A stretch of DNA of 53,088 bases from JAVBJN01 sp031546985 (GTDB lineage Bacteria > Bacteroidota > Bacteroidia > Chitinophagales > Chitinophagaceae): assembly GCA_031546985.1 (NCBI GenBank), contig JAVBJN010000078.1, forward strand, positions 1 through 53,088. The letters run 5' to 3'. Positions 23,354 to 32,072 of this stretch are shown piece by piece. Each line of letters opens with the position of its first letter. Position 1 is the first letter of the stretch. The position numbers were made by a program, and so were the translations under genes. The notes beneath the pieces were generated by a model. It was not told the DNA's origin, made no database searches, and saw only the letters and a program-made list of their open reading frames with translations.

Positions 23354-24160
23354 ATGAAATACCTCTTCGTGTGGATAACCTGTCTTTTTGGAGCCTCTAA
23401 CCTACAGGCGCAATTGTTTACCTGCGAGTTGAAGTTGCCCAAACGATTGCTGGTCATTGAAACCGAATTGCCTTCGGGTAAGGTGAAGCTCTATGCGAAA
23501 GATACCGGCAATACGGTGCCCAAACTGCTGCTGCAGGAAACGGTAGCCGGGCTGGATAGCAATGCCGTAGCCAATTGTGCAGATATGGTTCTGGTGGGCG
23601 ATCAGGTGCTGCTGTATCATGCATTGTACAGTCCCGATCAGGGTCGCGGGTTTAAAACAATTGCCAACCTGGCACGGGGTATAGACAAGCAGGCTAAGGT
23701 GAGCAAAGTCTCGCTTACCGATAAGTGCCTGGCTTTAAATCTTACAGGCAAAACAAATACTTACCGCACCTGCGACAATGGTGCTACCTGGCAGGAAGAT
23801 AGTATTGTGCAAGATACTGCGATGCATGGCCCGCATGTGCAAAACAATCCTTTGCAGCAGGCAGATCAGTTACCGCTATATCCGGGTGGCGAGCCTGCCA
23901 TGTGGCATTATATGAACGACCAGTTGCGCTATCCCAAGCAGGCGCTTAATAAAAGAATCCAGGGCACAGTGGTGGTGCAATTTACAGTAGAAGAAAGTGG
24001 CAGTATTACCGATGTGCAGGTGCTTAAAGGAATTGGTTCTGGTTGCGACGAAGAAGCGGTGCGCCTCATTAAAGGAATGCCCGCCTGGAAACCCGCTACC
24101 TTAAAGGGGAAGCCTGTAAAGTATAGCTACTATCTGCCGGTAAATTTTGTGATGGATTAA
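23354..24160 (+). CDS. Secreted protein with a novel N-terminal region and a TonB C-terminal domain (copy 4)
   Basis: A 268-residue protein with a signal peptide (MKYLFVWITCLFGASNLQAQ). The middle region (about 21-165) is beta-rich and Cys-containing and I do not recognise it; the sequence CDNGATWQEDS resembles a BNR/sialidase-type Asp-box turn. The last ~95 residues are TonB_C: LPLYPGGEPAMWHYMNDQLRYP, IQGTVVVQFTVEESG, GSGCDEEAVRLIKGMPAWKP. The same core appears in the three tandem copies at 18.6-20.1 kb, from which it is separated by the AraC/ALDH/DUF779 genes. Function unknown. Confidence 0.8.
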   Translation: MKYLFVWITCLFGASNLQAQLFTCELKLPKRLLVIETELPSGKVKLYAKDTGNTVPKLLLQETVAGLDSNAVANCADMVLVGDQVLLYHALYSPDQGRGFKTIANLARGIDKQAKVSKVSLTDKCLALNLTGKTNTYRTCDNGATWQEDSIVQDTAMHGPHVQNNPLQQADQLPLYPGGEPAMWHYMNDQLRYPKQALNKRIQGTVVVQFTVEESGSITDVQVLKGIGSGCDEEAVRLIKGMPAWKPATLKGKPVKYSYYLPVNFVMD

Positions 24161-24229
24161 ATTGCTGTATACTTGTTTTAAGTGTTCTTTCAGTATGTTT
24201 GACCTTTGAATGATCAAACAGCTAATGAA

Positions 24230-26845
24230 ATGTTGAAACGTTTTGGATTTTTTATTCTGTTGTGTTGCATGCTGACCACTGTGTTTGCAGCAGATAAAAC
24301 AGTTTTTGGGCCCGTGCCCTCCTGGTTGGTTGTAACTAATCCAGATCTACAGAAGCAACCTAATAAAAAGGAAGTTAATAATGGTCTTTATACAGTACTG
24401 TTAGACGAGCAGGAGCACCTGGGTACTGCTGAGCGCTATTGCCACCTTATCCGTCATATTGCCAATACCAGTGGTGTGCAGGAAGGTTCCGAAGTGTCGG
24501 TAACATTTGCACCTGAGTATGAAACGGTAATCTTTCACTATGTCCGTATTATGCGCAATGGGCAGGAAGTGTATACCGTAAAGCCTGGCCAGATAAAAGT
24601 AATTCAGGAAGAAACCAATTCTGCTGATTTTCAATACAATGGATTGAAACGTGCTTACGCTTTACTCGAAGATGTGCGTAAGGGAGACGAGATAGATTTT
24701 AGTTATACTGTAAAAGGTGCTAATCCCGTCTTTGCGGGAAAGTGGGATCGGGTTAATTTTCTTGTAGGCCAAACTGCTATTTGCAATTACTTCTACACTG
24801 TATTGGCACCGGCATCGCGTACACTATACATCAAATATTATAATGACGCGCCAGAGGCTACTACAAAGGCTATGCCGGGAGGGGGTACTATCTATCAGTG
24901 GAAAAATCCTCCTATTACTTTGTTCGATTACGAAAATTCGGTGCCGGGTTGGTATTTGCCGTATGGATATATGATCTTGAGCGAATACAACAGTTGGCAG
25001 GAGGTAGTAAAATGGGGACTGAATGTATTCGGGAATTATACCCAACCTCTTCCTAAAGCCTTGCTTACAAAGATGGATGAATGGGAAAAAGAAGCAGATG
25101 GTGACCGTGAGAAATTTATGGTGCTGGCTACCCGTTTTGTGCAGGATCAGGTTCGATACCAGGGATTGGAAATTGGCGAAAACTCTCATAAGCCACATAC
25201 GCCGGAACAAGTATTTCAGCGTCGGTTTGGCGATTGTAAAGATAAAGCCTTGCTGCTCGTTCGCATATTTCAGACAAAGAATATCAATGCTTATGTAGCG
25301 TTGGTAAATACACAATGGCGTAATGAACTGGGCAAAGTACAACCTGCGCCAGGTATGTTTAACCATGCTATTGTAGCAGTTGAAGATGGTGGCGATTATA
25401 AGTTTATTGATCCAACATTGAGCTACCAGCGAGGATATTTTAATGATTTGTACACGCCGCCCTACGGAAAGGCATTGGTGTTGAAAGAAAAAGCATATCA
25501 GCTGCACAGCGTTAAACCAACGACCTCGGGATATATAGATATTACAGAAGTTTTTACGGTTTCGTTGAAAGGGAAAGGCTCAACTGCGCTGAAGACGGTA
25601 GCACAATACCACGGCCACACTGCCAATGCCATCCGGCAGCAACAGGCTATTGTAGCATCCCGCGATCTTGAAAAATCTTTCCTGGAGTATTACCAAAAGA
25701 CATATCCAAAAATATCAGCTACGGATGATCCGGACATTGAAGACGATTCTGTACGGAACCTGGTGACTATAACCGAGCAATATGAAATTGAGGATTTATG
25801 GGATAAAAATAAAGACGAAACGGACTACTTCTCTGTAGGGGCCCGTCCGGTTTATGAGCGCGTACCCGATCCTAAAGGACATAAGGATGGTATGCCGCTA
25901 GTGTTGCCATATCCTGTTAAAATGGATTATGTGATTGAACTGCACATGCCCAGCAACTGGCCTTTTGAAGAAAAGGGATTTAGTTATAGAACAGATGCGT
26001 TTTCGTTTTCGTTTACACCAGAAACCTACAACGGTGTGGTGAGGTTACGGTACCATTACGAAACATTTAAAGATAATATTCCTGCCGGCGATATAGCAGA
26101 ATACCGCAGGGTATATCCTAAAATGCTGGATGTGATGGAATTCCAGTTTATGCATAATGCAGGAATGGTATCTTCTTTGGAAAAAATGCAGAATGGCAGC
26201 ATCGCTGGTCGTACCAATTGGTTTATGATATTGCTTGGTGCAGCACTGGCCGCGCTATTAACCTGGGGTGTAGTAAAGTTGAATAAACGGAGCGATCTGG
26301 TAGAATATACGCCGGAAACCGGATGGCCTTTGGGCGGCTGGACTGTAGTGTTGGGTGTGTCTTTATGTATTTCTATGATTGTGCAATTGGTAAGACTTTC
26401 GACCGGCAACTATTTTTCTAAAGATTGGTGGATCGTAACCATACAAGCAGGTAAACCTCTGCTGGGTTATCTCATTATTGCAGAGTTTGTACTTAATCTG
26501 GTACTTACTGCTTTACTGGCAGGTATTATTTACTGGTACTTCAAACGGCGCGATATTTTTCCGGCTATGTTTAAAGTATATGTTATTGCATTGGTTAGTC
26601 TAAATCTGGTATTGGTAGTGTTGTATAATCTCTCCAACACACCAGCTATAATTGAATTAACTCAGGAATGCTTTAAGAATCTAATTCGCAATGTGATTTA
26701 TGCGGCTATTTGGCTGTCTTATATTTTAAAGTCCCAAAGGGTAAGGGCTACGTTTCTTCTGCCTTATAACTACGCTCCCGGTTATGACGCTACTCTGCCA
26801 GGAGAAGCACCAGTGAGTGGTCAGGAAGCCGAAGAAATGCACTAA
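24230..26845 (+). CDS. DUF3857 / transglutaminase-like / DUF2569 envelope protein
   Basis: An 871-residue protein. The ATG at 24230 begins a signal peptide (LKRFGFFILLCCMLTTVFA); the earlier in-frame TTG at 24206 is unlikely. Residues ~40-240 form the DUF3857 beta-sandwich. The transglutaminase-like core follows, with catalytic Cys336 in RFGDCKDKA, His379 in FNHAIV and Asp394 in FIDPT. Then come a second beta domain and, from about 665, at least four hydrophobic helices. The segment GWPLGGWTVVLGVSL resembles DUF2569. The layout suggests a large periplasmic transglutaminase/protease-like domain tethered to the inner membrane by a C-terminal helix bundle. The substrate is unknown. Confidence 0.85.
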   Translation: MLKRFGFFILLCCMLTTVFAADKTVFGPVPSWLVVTNPDLQKQPNKKEVNNGLYTVLLDEQEHLGTAERYCHLIRHIANTSGVQEGSEVSVTFAPEYETVIFHYVRIMRNGQEVYTVKPGQIKVIQEETNSADFQYNGLKRAYALLEDVRKGDEIDFSYTVKGANPVFAGKWDRVNFLVGQTAICNYFYTVLAPASRTLYIKYYNDAPEATTKAMPGGGTIYQWKNPPITLFDYENSVPGWYLPYGYMILSEYNSWQEVVKWGLNVFGNYTQPLPKALLTKMDEWEKEADGDREKFMVLATRFVQDQVRYQGLEIGENSHKPHTPEQVFQRRFGDCKDKALLLVRIFQTKNINAYVALVNTQWRNELGKVQPAPGMFNHAIVAVEDGGDYKFIDPTLSYQRGYFNDLYTPPYGKALVLKEKAYQLHSVKPTTSGYIDITEVFTVSLKGKGSTALKTVAQYHGHTANAIRQQQAIVASRDLEKSFLEYYQKTYPKISATDDPDIEDDSVRNLVTITEQYEIEDLWDKNKDETDYFSVGARPVYERVPDPKGHKDGMPLVLPYPVKMDYVIELHMPSNWPFEEKGFSYRTDAFSFSFTPETYNGVVRLRYHYETFKDNIPAGDIAEYRRVYPKMLDVMEFQFMHNAGMVSSLEKMQNGSIAGRTNWFMILLGAALAALLTWGVVKLNKRSDLVEYTPETGWPLGGWTVVLGVSLCISMIVQLVRLSTGNYFSKDWWIVTIQAGKPLLGYLIIAEFVLNLVLTALLAGIIYWYFKRRDIFPAMFKVYVIALVSLNLVLVVLYNLSNTPAIIELTQECFKNLIRNVIYAAIWLSYILKSQRVRATFLLPYNYAPGYDATLPGEAPVSGQEAEEMH

Positions 26846-26874
26846 CCCTATGTCTGATCTTAAAGCATGTTTGG

Positions 26875-26912
26875 AAAACCTGTCGGGAACATTAAAACCT
26901 GACAGGTTTTTT
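26875..26912 (+). terminator. Terminator of the DUF3857 gene
   Basis: AAAACCTGTC (26875-26884) pairs with GACAGGTTTT (26901-26910) around a 16-base loop, with six Ts at the end. Confidence 0.8.
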
Positions 26913-26985
26913 ACGTTGGAATAATACTATCGATACAGAATAAACACCCATGTTTTGCGTTTATTTTGCTGATACAATCCTACTT

Positions 26986-27459
26986 ATGAATCCTATAACA
27001 TACTGGCGCGCTACAGTAGACGATGTGGCTGCAATCTCCGAAATGAGAATCCGTTTTTTTATCGATTTTGATGGCCCCCGCCCGCAGGAAGAGCAGGATG
27101 CGTTGCGCCTGCACCTGGAGTCTTATTTTAAACGTACTATTGCCAACAACACGTATATCTGCTGGCTGGCCAAAGATGGCAATGAGGTAGTGGGTATTGG
27201 TGGTATGACGGTACGAGAGCATCCCGGCAACTTTAAAAATCCCAGTGGCGGAATGGGTTATGTAATGAATATGTACACCCTGCCCTCACACCGCAGAATG
27301 GGTATTAGTACCCATATCCTCAACAAGTTGCAGGAATCGGGTAAGGAAATAGGTATCCGGCTTTTTGAACTGCATGCTACGGAAGAAGGCGAGCCGGTGT
27401 ACCAGAAAAACGGGTTTAAAAAACACAACGAGCCTACTTACCGCAAGTTTGAACCGTAA
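26986..27459 (+). CDS. GNAT family N-acetyltransferase
   Basis: A 157-residue GNAT protein. The start at 26986 (MNPITYWRATVDDV) fits the family; an in-frame start at 26950 would add 12 hydrophobic residues. GGMTVREHP is the beta-4 region, and MYTLPSHRRMGISTHILNKL is the acetyl-CoA pyrophosphate loop (R-R-M-G-I-S). LHATEEGEPVYQKNGF is motif B. The substrate is unknown. It stands alone, converging on the PepSY-like gene with a shared bidirectional terminator. Confidence 0.88.
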   Translation: MNPITYWRATVDDVAAISEMRIRFFIDFDGPRPQEEQDALRLHLESYFKRTIANNTYICWLAKDGNEVVGIGGMTVREHPGNFKNPSGGMGYVMNMYTLPSHRRMGISTHILNKLQESGKEIGIRLFELHATEEGEPVYQKNGFKKHNEPTYRKFEP

Positions 27460-27481
27460 AAACATTAATATACCTAACATG

Positions 27482-27517
27482 AAACGCCCTGCAGGTAAAA
27501 CCATGCAGGGCGTTTTT
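27482..27517. terminator. Bidirectional terminator between GNAT and PepSY-like genes
   Basis: AAACGCCCTGCA (27482-27493) pairs perfectly with TGCAGGGCGTTT (27504-27515) over 12 bp, with Ts on the right and As on the left, so it serves both convergent genes. Confidence 0.9.
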
Positions 27518-27550
27518 GAATGTATGGGGAGTATGCGACTTCTCGTTTTA

Positions 27551-28015
27551 CTATTCGGCCAGTGTGCCGTTATCGTCTACCAGTACTTCTTTGCTGGCGC
27601 CGTTATCGTCGATCTTTACTTTGTAGTAAGCACCGGTCGAAGTCTGTTCTACCTTTACGCCATCTTTAATAGAAGCGGAAGGGTATTTGTTTTTAATGGT
27701 AGTGGCTACAGCTTCGGGCATGTTCTCTGCGGTAAAGCGGGTGTGCGAAGCTACCCAAGTACCATCCGGCGTATATTCCGCATCGGTGGTAATGCCATCT
27801 TTATCAAAAATGGCTACATAATTGCCACTGTAATTCTTTTTCCATTTAGCGTCGGCTACATCACTGAACTTGCTGCTGAAGGCGCTCTTCACAGATTCCG
27901 GTGTTTCGATCTTTACTTCGGCTTTAGCTTTGCTTTTGGTTGCTTTTGCTTTTTGTGCATATAGTGCGCCGGTACTCAATCCCAGGGCCAGCACAGCAAG
28001 GAATAATTTTTTCAT
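27551..28015 (-). CDS. Secreted PepSY-like protein
   Basis: A 154-residue protein with signal peptide MKKLFLAVLALGLSTGALYAQ. A Lys/Ala-rich stretch follows (about 22-38), then two PepSY-like repeats: VKSAFSSKFSDVADAKWKK with GNYVAIFDKDG, and AVATTIKNKYPSASIKDGVKVEQ with YYKVKIDDNG. This is the putative beta-lactamase-inhibitor-like/PepSY-like family (BLIP-like fold) common in Bacteroidota periplasm; its role is unknown. An alternative ATG two codons upstream (28021) cannot be excluded. It diverges from the intergenic region that holds the small Cys/His ORF. Confidence 0.85.
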   Translation of the reverse strand: MKKLFLAVLALGLSTGALYAQKAKATKSKAKAEVKIETPESVKSAFSSKFSDVADAKWKKNYSGNYVAIFDKDGITTDAEYTPDGTWVASHTRFTAENMPEAVATTIKNKYPSASIKDGVKVEQTSTGAYYKVKIDDNGASKEVLVDDNGTLAE

Positions 28016-28167
28016 GACCATATGTTTTTATTGGTGGTGCAGTATTGTTCAGCAATACCTATTCCAAAACAGTGCCAAAATTGTGTTAAATCCATTTCGG
28101 ACTATTCCATCGTTTAATTATCAATTTTATATTGAGGATAATTCAATGTAAAAAGGAGTTGATTATT

Positions 28168-28290
28168 ATGCTATTTGAGTGCGTTTATTGTGGTGGTTAC
28201 TTTTTTAAGCGCCCAGTGAAAAAATATGGAGCAGCCGGGCACAGCAACCACTCATGTAATAACTATCCTTATTGCGTAACAATCCTGTAA
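28168..28290 (+). CDS. Possible 40-residue Cys/His-rich microprotein
   Basis: A small ORF in the 439-base gap between the PepSY-like and beta-barrel genes. ATG at 28168 is preceded, with 9-base spacing, by AAAAGGAG, an unusually good Shine-Dalgarno for this window. The product has CVYCGG near the N-terminus (Cys5, Cys8), a basic middle (FFKRPVKKYG), then HSNHSC (His25, His28, Cys30) and a final Cys36. The spacing Cys-x2-Cys-x16-His-x2-His could bind one zinc. I recognise no family. A chance ORF of this length is quite possible; the ligand pattern plus SD are the only reasons to list it. The rest of the gap is AT-rich without clear features apart from a TACGTTTG box at 28397-28404. Confidence 0.35.
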   Translation: MLFECVYCGGYFFKRPVKKYGAAGHSNHSCNNYPYCVTIL

Positions 28291-28396
28291 TTTTTGCGTT
28301 TAACCAAGAATTCGGGGGAACCTCGTATTGACTATTTTTTTAGTTAATGTGGCTAAATCTTTAGTTTCGTGGCGATTCTGTTTGATATGAAGCCAT

Positions 28397-28404
28397 TACG
28401 TTTG
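28397..28404 (+). promoter_or_regulatory. Candidate -7 box of the beta-barrel gene
   Basis: TACGTTTG matches TAnnTTTG exactly, 51 bases before the ATG at 28455. The TTTG at 28381-28384 is too close (12-base spacer) to be a standard -33 box, so support is modest. Confidence 0.35.
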
Positions 28405-28454
28405 TGATTAGTGTAGTATGTTTTTAACCTAAATCTGTAAACCAATTGATCGAT

Positions 28455-31253
28455 ATGCTAAGCATTGCACGCCGTGTATGGCTGCTTATGGTGTGTTGTT
28501 GTGCCAGTCTAATAGCTGTGGCGCAATACGGAACCATAAAGGGTACGGTAACCGATACGGTTATTATGATGGGCAAGCCTATGGCTGTAACCTCTGTTTC
28601 GCGCGTTAGCGATTCGGTGCTGGTGCGCTTTGCCCGTTCCGGTAAAGACGGTCGTTTTTTACTACAGCAGGTGCCATATGGCACGTACCGGCTCAGTATT
28701 TCCTTTCCCGGCTATGCCGATTATACCGATCAGGTGGTGCTAACCCAGGAAAAACCCAACCTCGATCTGGGCGATATCCAACTGTTTAATAAATCGAAAT
28801 ACCTGAAAGAGGTTGTGATCTCCCAATTCAAAGGTGGCGTAAGGCTCAAGGGCGATACGGTAGAATACGCGGTTGACAGTTTTAAGACGGCACCCAACGC
28901 TTCGGTAGAAGATCTGTTAAAGAAACTGCCGGGTATACAGGTAGATAAAAATGGAAAAATTGTAGCGCAGGGCAAAACTGTGGAGAAGGTATTGGTAGAC
29001 GGAGAGGAGTTCTTTGGCGACGATCCTACTATTACTACCCAAAACCTGCAGGCAGAGGCCATTGATAAAGTGCAGGTATTTGACAAGCAAAGCGAAGAGG
29101 CTGCCTTTACCGGGATTGATGACGGCGAAAAAGCCAAAACCATTAACCTGACCCTGAAAGAAGATTTTAAGAAGGGCTACTTTGGAAAACTGGCCCTGGC
29201 CGGCGCACCCAACTGGTGGAACAACTCTGGCATGATTAATATGTTTAAAGGTTCCCGTAAGTTTTCGCTGTATGGTATTATGAGCAATACGGGCAAAACC
29301 GGCTTGAGCTGGCAGGAAAAAAATCAGTATGGTGGTTCTTCCAGTGAAATGATGGAAGGCGATGGCTTTGTTTATTTCTACAGCGAATCGGACAATAACT
29401 TCTCTTACAACGGCGAAGGGTTGCCTGCAAGCTGGAGTGGCGGCGCACATTACTCCAACAAGTTTTTAGATAATAAGGGTAATGTAAATGTGAACTACAA
29501 TTTCAATAAACTCAATATAGAAGGCAGCAACAATACCATTACACAAACCACGCTTGCTAACGGTTCTATCTTTAACTCCAGCAAAGAAAATACACTCTCC
29601 AGCCGCTGGGGCCATACCGTGGGCGGAAAAGTAGAGATTAAGACCGATTCGCTGAGTACCCTTTCGTTAAAAGTATCGGGCTCACACAGTGATGGCAAAA
29701 CAGGATCGGCTGTATTGAGCGAGACCAAAAATGAATTGGGCACTGTACTCAACAGCAGTAACCGGCACAACGATGCTACACTGCAAACCAACACTGCCAC
29801 CACCAACCTTACCTGGAAAAAGAAGTTTAAGAAAACCGGCCGCTCCCTGATGGCGATGGGCAACTTTAAATACGATGAGAAAGAAAGCACTGGTTTTCTG
29901 AAGGCGAATGACATCTATAATGATTCGTTGGGCAATCTGCTTACCACCAATAATGTAGATCAGAAGAAAGACATTCTAAACCACGGTAACCAATATAGCG
30001 TAAACCTGGACTATACCGAACCGCTGTCTAAAAAACTGTTTTTGCTGGCAGGGTATGATATGAGCTACTCCACTTCCCAATCGTTTCGTAAAACTTTTGA
30101 TCGTGCACCATCGGGCGATTATGATAATATGAATCCGCTGCTGAGCAATGATTATGAGTTTACCAATCGTCTGCATAAGGGAGAGTTGGGCTTGAAATAC
30201 GCTTCTGCCAAAGTTACGGCTACGCTGCGTGCTGGTGTGGGTAATACCCGCCTGCTGCAACACGACCGTATTGCCAACAAGGATTTTATATTAAACTATA
30301 CCAACTTTTACCCTTCTGCACGGGTGCAGATCATGCGTAGCCAGGCATCGCGTTTCAACATCAACTACAACGGGTATACGCAGCAACCCACCATCCAGCA
30401 ATTACAGCCGGTGGTAGACAATAACAATACCCTGTCTATTTACCTGGGTAACCCGGGGCTAACACAGCAATTTATACACTCCTTTAATTTCTCTTTCAGC
30501 GATTATAATTTCATGAGCGAGCGCAATATCTGGGTATCGTTGTATGGCAATTATACCGATAACGCCATTTCTACCAGCGAGTTTGTAGATGAGAGCGGCC
30601 GCCGGGTAACCCAGCCTATTAATGTGCACAACAGCTACAACAGTGGCGCTTATGGTTATTATGGCAAGAAGATCAAAAAGCTGAATCTTTATGCTGGCGT
30701 GAATATAAACGGAAACCTGGGCCGCAGTCTTTCTAAAGTAAATGGTGCCGATAACCAAACCATTAATGCCAGCCTGGGCGTATCGCCGGATCTTACCTAT
30801 ACCAAGGAGAAGCTGCTGGAGATAAGTGCCGGTGGTGAGGTGAAGTACGATTACGCCACTTACAGCCTCAATACACAATCGAACATCGGGTACTTTACCT
30901 TTCGCCCAAAAGCAGATGCAAAAGTAGAGCTGCCCTGGAAACTGCAACTGAAAACCGACTGGAGCTACCTCATGCGCCAGAAAGTAGCCCGCTTTGATAA
31001 CAACCGTACGGTAATGTTGTGGAACGCGTCCATCTCCCGTAAACTGCTTAAGAAAGATGCTTTGCTGGTAACGTTTTCTGCCAATGATATGCTGAACCAG
31101 AACCGTGGTTTTGACCGTATTACCAGCCCCAACCAGGTAATGCAGCGCGACTACCTGGCCATAGCCCGTTATTTTACCCTGGGCGTTACCTGGAACTTCA
31201 GGGGTGGCCCGGGCAAAGACCTGGCCGGTCCTAACAACGATGACGACGATTAG
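28455..31253 (+). CDS. Outer-membrane beta-barrel protein, TonB-dependent-receptor-like (OMP_b-brl_3 type)
   Basis: A 932-residue protein. The ATG at 28455 gives the signal peptide MLSIARRVWLLMVCCCASLIAVAQ; the TTG at 28446 is rejected. Residues ~28-110 form a carboxypeptidase-regulatory-like domain (GTIKGTVTDT, LLQQVPYGTYRLSISFPGY). Residues ~120-230 form a plug-like region (DLLKKLPGIQVDKNGKI, VEKVLVDGEEFFGDDP). The remainder is a long run of amphipathic strands with a C-terminal strand ending FTLGVTWNFRG and an Asp-rich tail. This group resembles SusC/TonB receptors but lacks a canonical TonB box and is often paired with a GLPGLI protein, as here (28 bases downstream). Function is probably transport or secretion; the substrate is unknown. 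Confidence 0.9.
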   Translation: MLSIARRVWLLMVCCCASLIAVAQYGTIKGTVTDTVIMMGKPMAVTSVSRVSDSVLVRFARSGKDGRFLLQQVPYGTYRLSISFPGYADYTDQVVLTQEKPNLDLGDIQLFNKSKYLKEVVISQFKGGVRLKGDTVEYAVDSFKTAPNASVEDLLKKLPGIQVDKNGKIVAQGKTVEKVLVDGEEFFGDDPTITTQNLQAEAIDKVQVFDKQSEEAAFTGIDDGEKAKTINLTLKEDFKKGYFGKLALAGAPNWWNNSGMINMFKGSRKFSLYGIMSNTGKTGLSWQEKNQYGGSSSEMMEGDGFVYFYSESDNNFSYNGEGLPASWSGGAHYSNKFLDNKGNVNVNYNFNKLNIEGSNNTITQTTLANGSIFNSSKENTLSSRWGHTVGGKVEIKTDSLSTLSLKVSGSHSDGKTGSAVLSETKNELGTVLNSSNRHNDATLQTNTATTNLTWKKKFKKTGRSLMAMGNFKYDEKESTGFLKANDIYNDSLGNLLTTNNVDQKKDILNHGNQYSVNLDYTEPLSKKLFLLAGYDMSYSTSQSFRKTFDRAPSGDYDNMNPLLSNDYEFTNRLHKGELGLKYASAKVTATLRAGVGNTRLLQHDRIANKDFILNYTNFYPSARVQIMRSQASRFNINYNGYTQQPTIQQLQPVVDNNNTLSIYLGNPGLTQQFIHSFNFSFSDYNFMSERNIWVSLYGNYTDNAISTSEFVDESGRRVTQPINVHNSYNSGAYGYYGKKIKKLNLYAGVNINGNLGRSLSKVNGADNQTINASLGVSPDLTYTKEKLLEISAGGEVKYDYATYSLNTQSNIGYFTFRPKADAKVELPWKLQLKTDWSYLMRQKVARFDNNRTVMLWNASISRKLLKKDALLVTFSANDMLNQNRGFDRITSPNQVMQRDYLAIARYFTLGVTWNFRGGPGKDLAGPNNDDDD

Positions 31254-31281
31254 TATTGGGTAACGCACAAAACAAAAAACC

Positions 31282-32013
31282 ATGAAACAATTACTTACCA
31301 TATTGATTTTAATAGGCGCCACGCTTACCGGCTCGGCGCAGTTTCTGCAACAAGGCAGAGTGGTGTATGAAAAGAAGATGAACCTCGAAAAGTCGCTTAC
31401 CGGAAACGATAGCTGGACGGAGATGATGCGCAGTAAAATGCCCAAATACCACATCACCGAAACTGAGCTGTATTTCCGCAATGGTGAGTCTCTGTATATG
31501 CCCATCAAATCAGATGCGGCCAACAACGAAATGTTTAGCTGGGTTACCAACCGCATGAGCAATGAAGTGTACCGCAACGATACTACCGGGCTTATGCGCA
31601 ACCGCAAAACCATATACGGCAATGCCTACAATATTGAGGATAGTGCCACACAGCTGAACTGGAAGCTGAGCAACGATACCCGTACCATAGCCGGTTACGA
31701 GTGCCGCAAGGCCGAAGCCCGTATGTACGACAGTATATTGGTAGTGGCTTTTTACTGCGAGAAACTGGTAGGCAGCGGTGGCCCCGAAACAATAGGAGGG
31801 CTGCCGGGCATCATTCTTGGGTTGGCTATTCCCCGTATGCACACCACCTGGTTTGCCAAAGAAGTGCAGATTATGACTGTGCCCGATGATAAGGTAACCC
31901 TTACGATGAAAGGCAAGAAAATGAACAAAGTTACCTTCGAGAAAAACGTAACCGATGTAACCAAAGACTGGGGAGCAGATTGGCGTAAGAAAGTATGGCA
32001 ACTACTCATTTAA
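31282..32013 (+). CDS. GLPGLI family secreted protein
   Basis: A 243-residue protein with signal peptide MKQLLTILILIGATLTGSAQ. An N-terminal strand QGRVVYEKKMNLEK follows, then Cys-containing strands (YECRKAEARM, VAFYCEKL) and the family-defining loop at about residues 172-180. That loop reads GGLPGIILGL, i.e. GLPGII instead of GLPGLI. These beta-sandwich periplasmic proteins occur almost only in Bacteroidota and are typically encoded beside outer-membrane beta-barrel genes; the function is not known. The close spacing to the barrel gene suggests co-transcription. Confidence 0.92.
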   Translation: MKQLLTILILIGATLTGSAQFLQQGRVVYEKKMNLEKSLTGNDSWTEMMRSKMPKYHITETELYFRNGESLYMPIKSDAANNEMFSWVTNRMSNEVYRNDTTGLMRNRKTIYGNAYNIEDSATQLNWKLSNDTRTIAGYECRKAEARMYDSILVVAFYCEKLVGSGGPETIGGLPGIILGLAIPRMHTTWFAKEVQIMTVPDDKVTLTMKGKKMNKVTFEKNVTDVTKDWGADWRKKVWQLLI

Positions 32014-32072
32014 CACTGCCACTAGATACAAATGCAGAAGATTTGTAACTTCCGTGTGTTGAACGCAGGAAT

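Noticed and set aside
26850..26924. 24-codon ORF after the DUF3857 gene
   Set aside because: It spans both arms of a strong terminator hairpin and has no RBS or homology signal.
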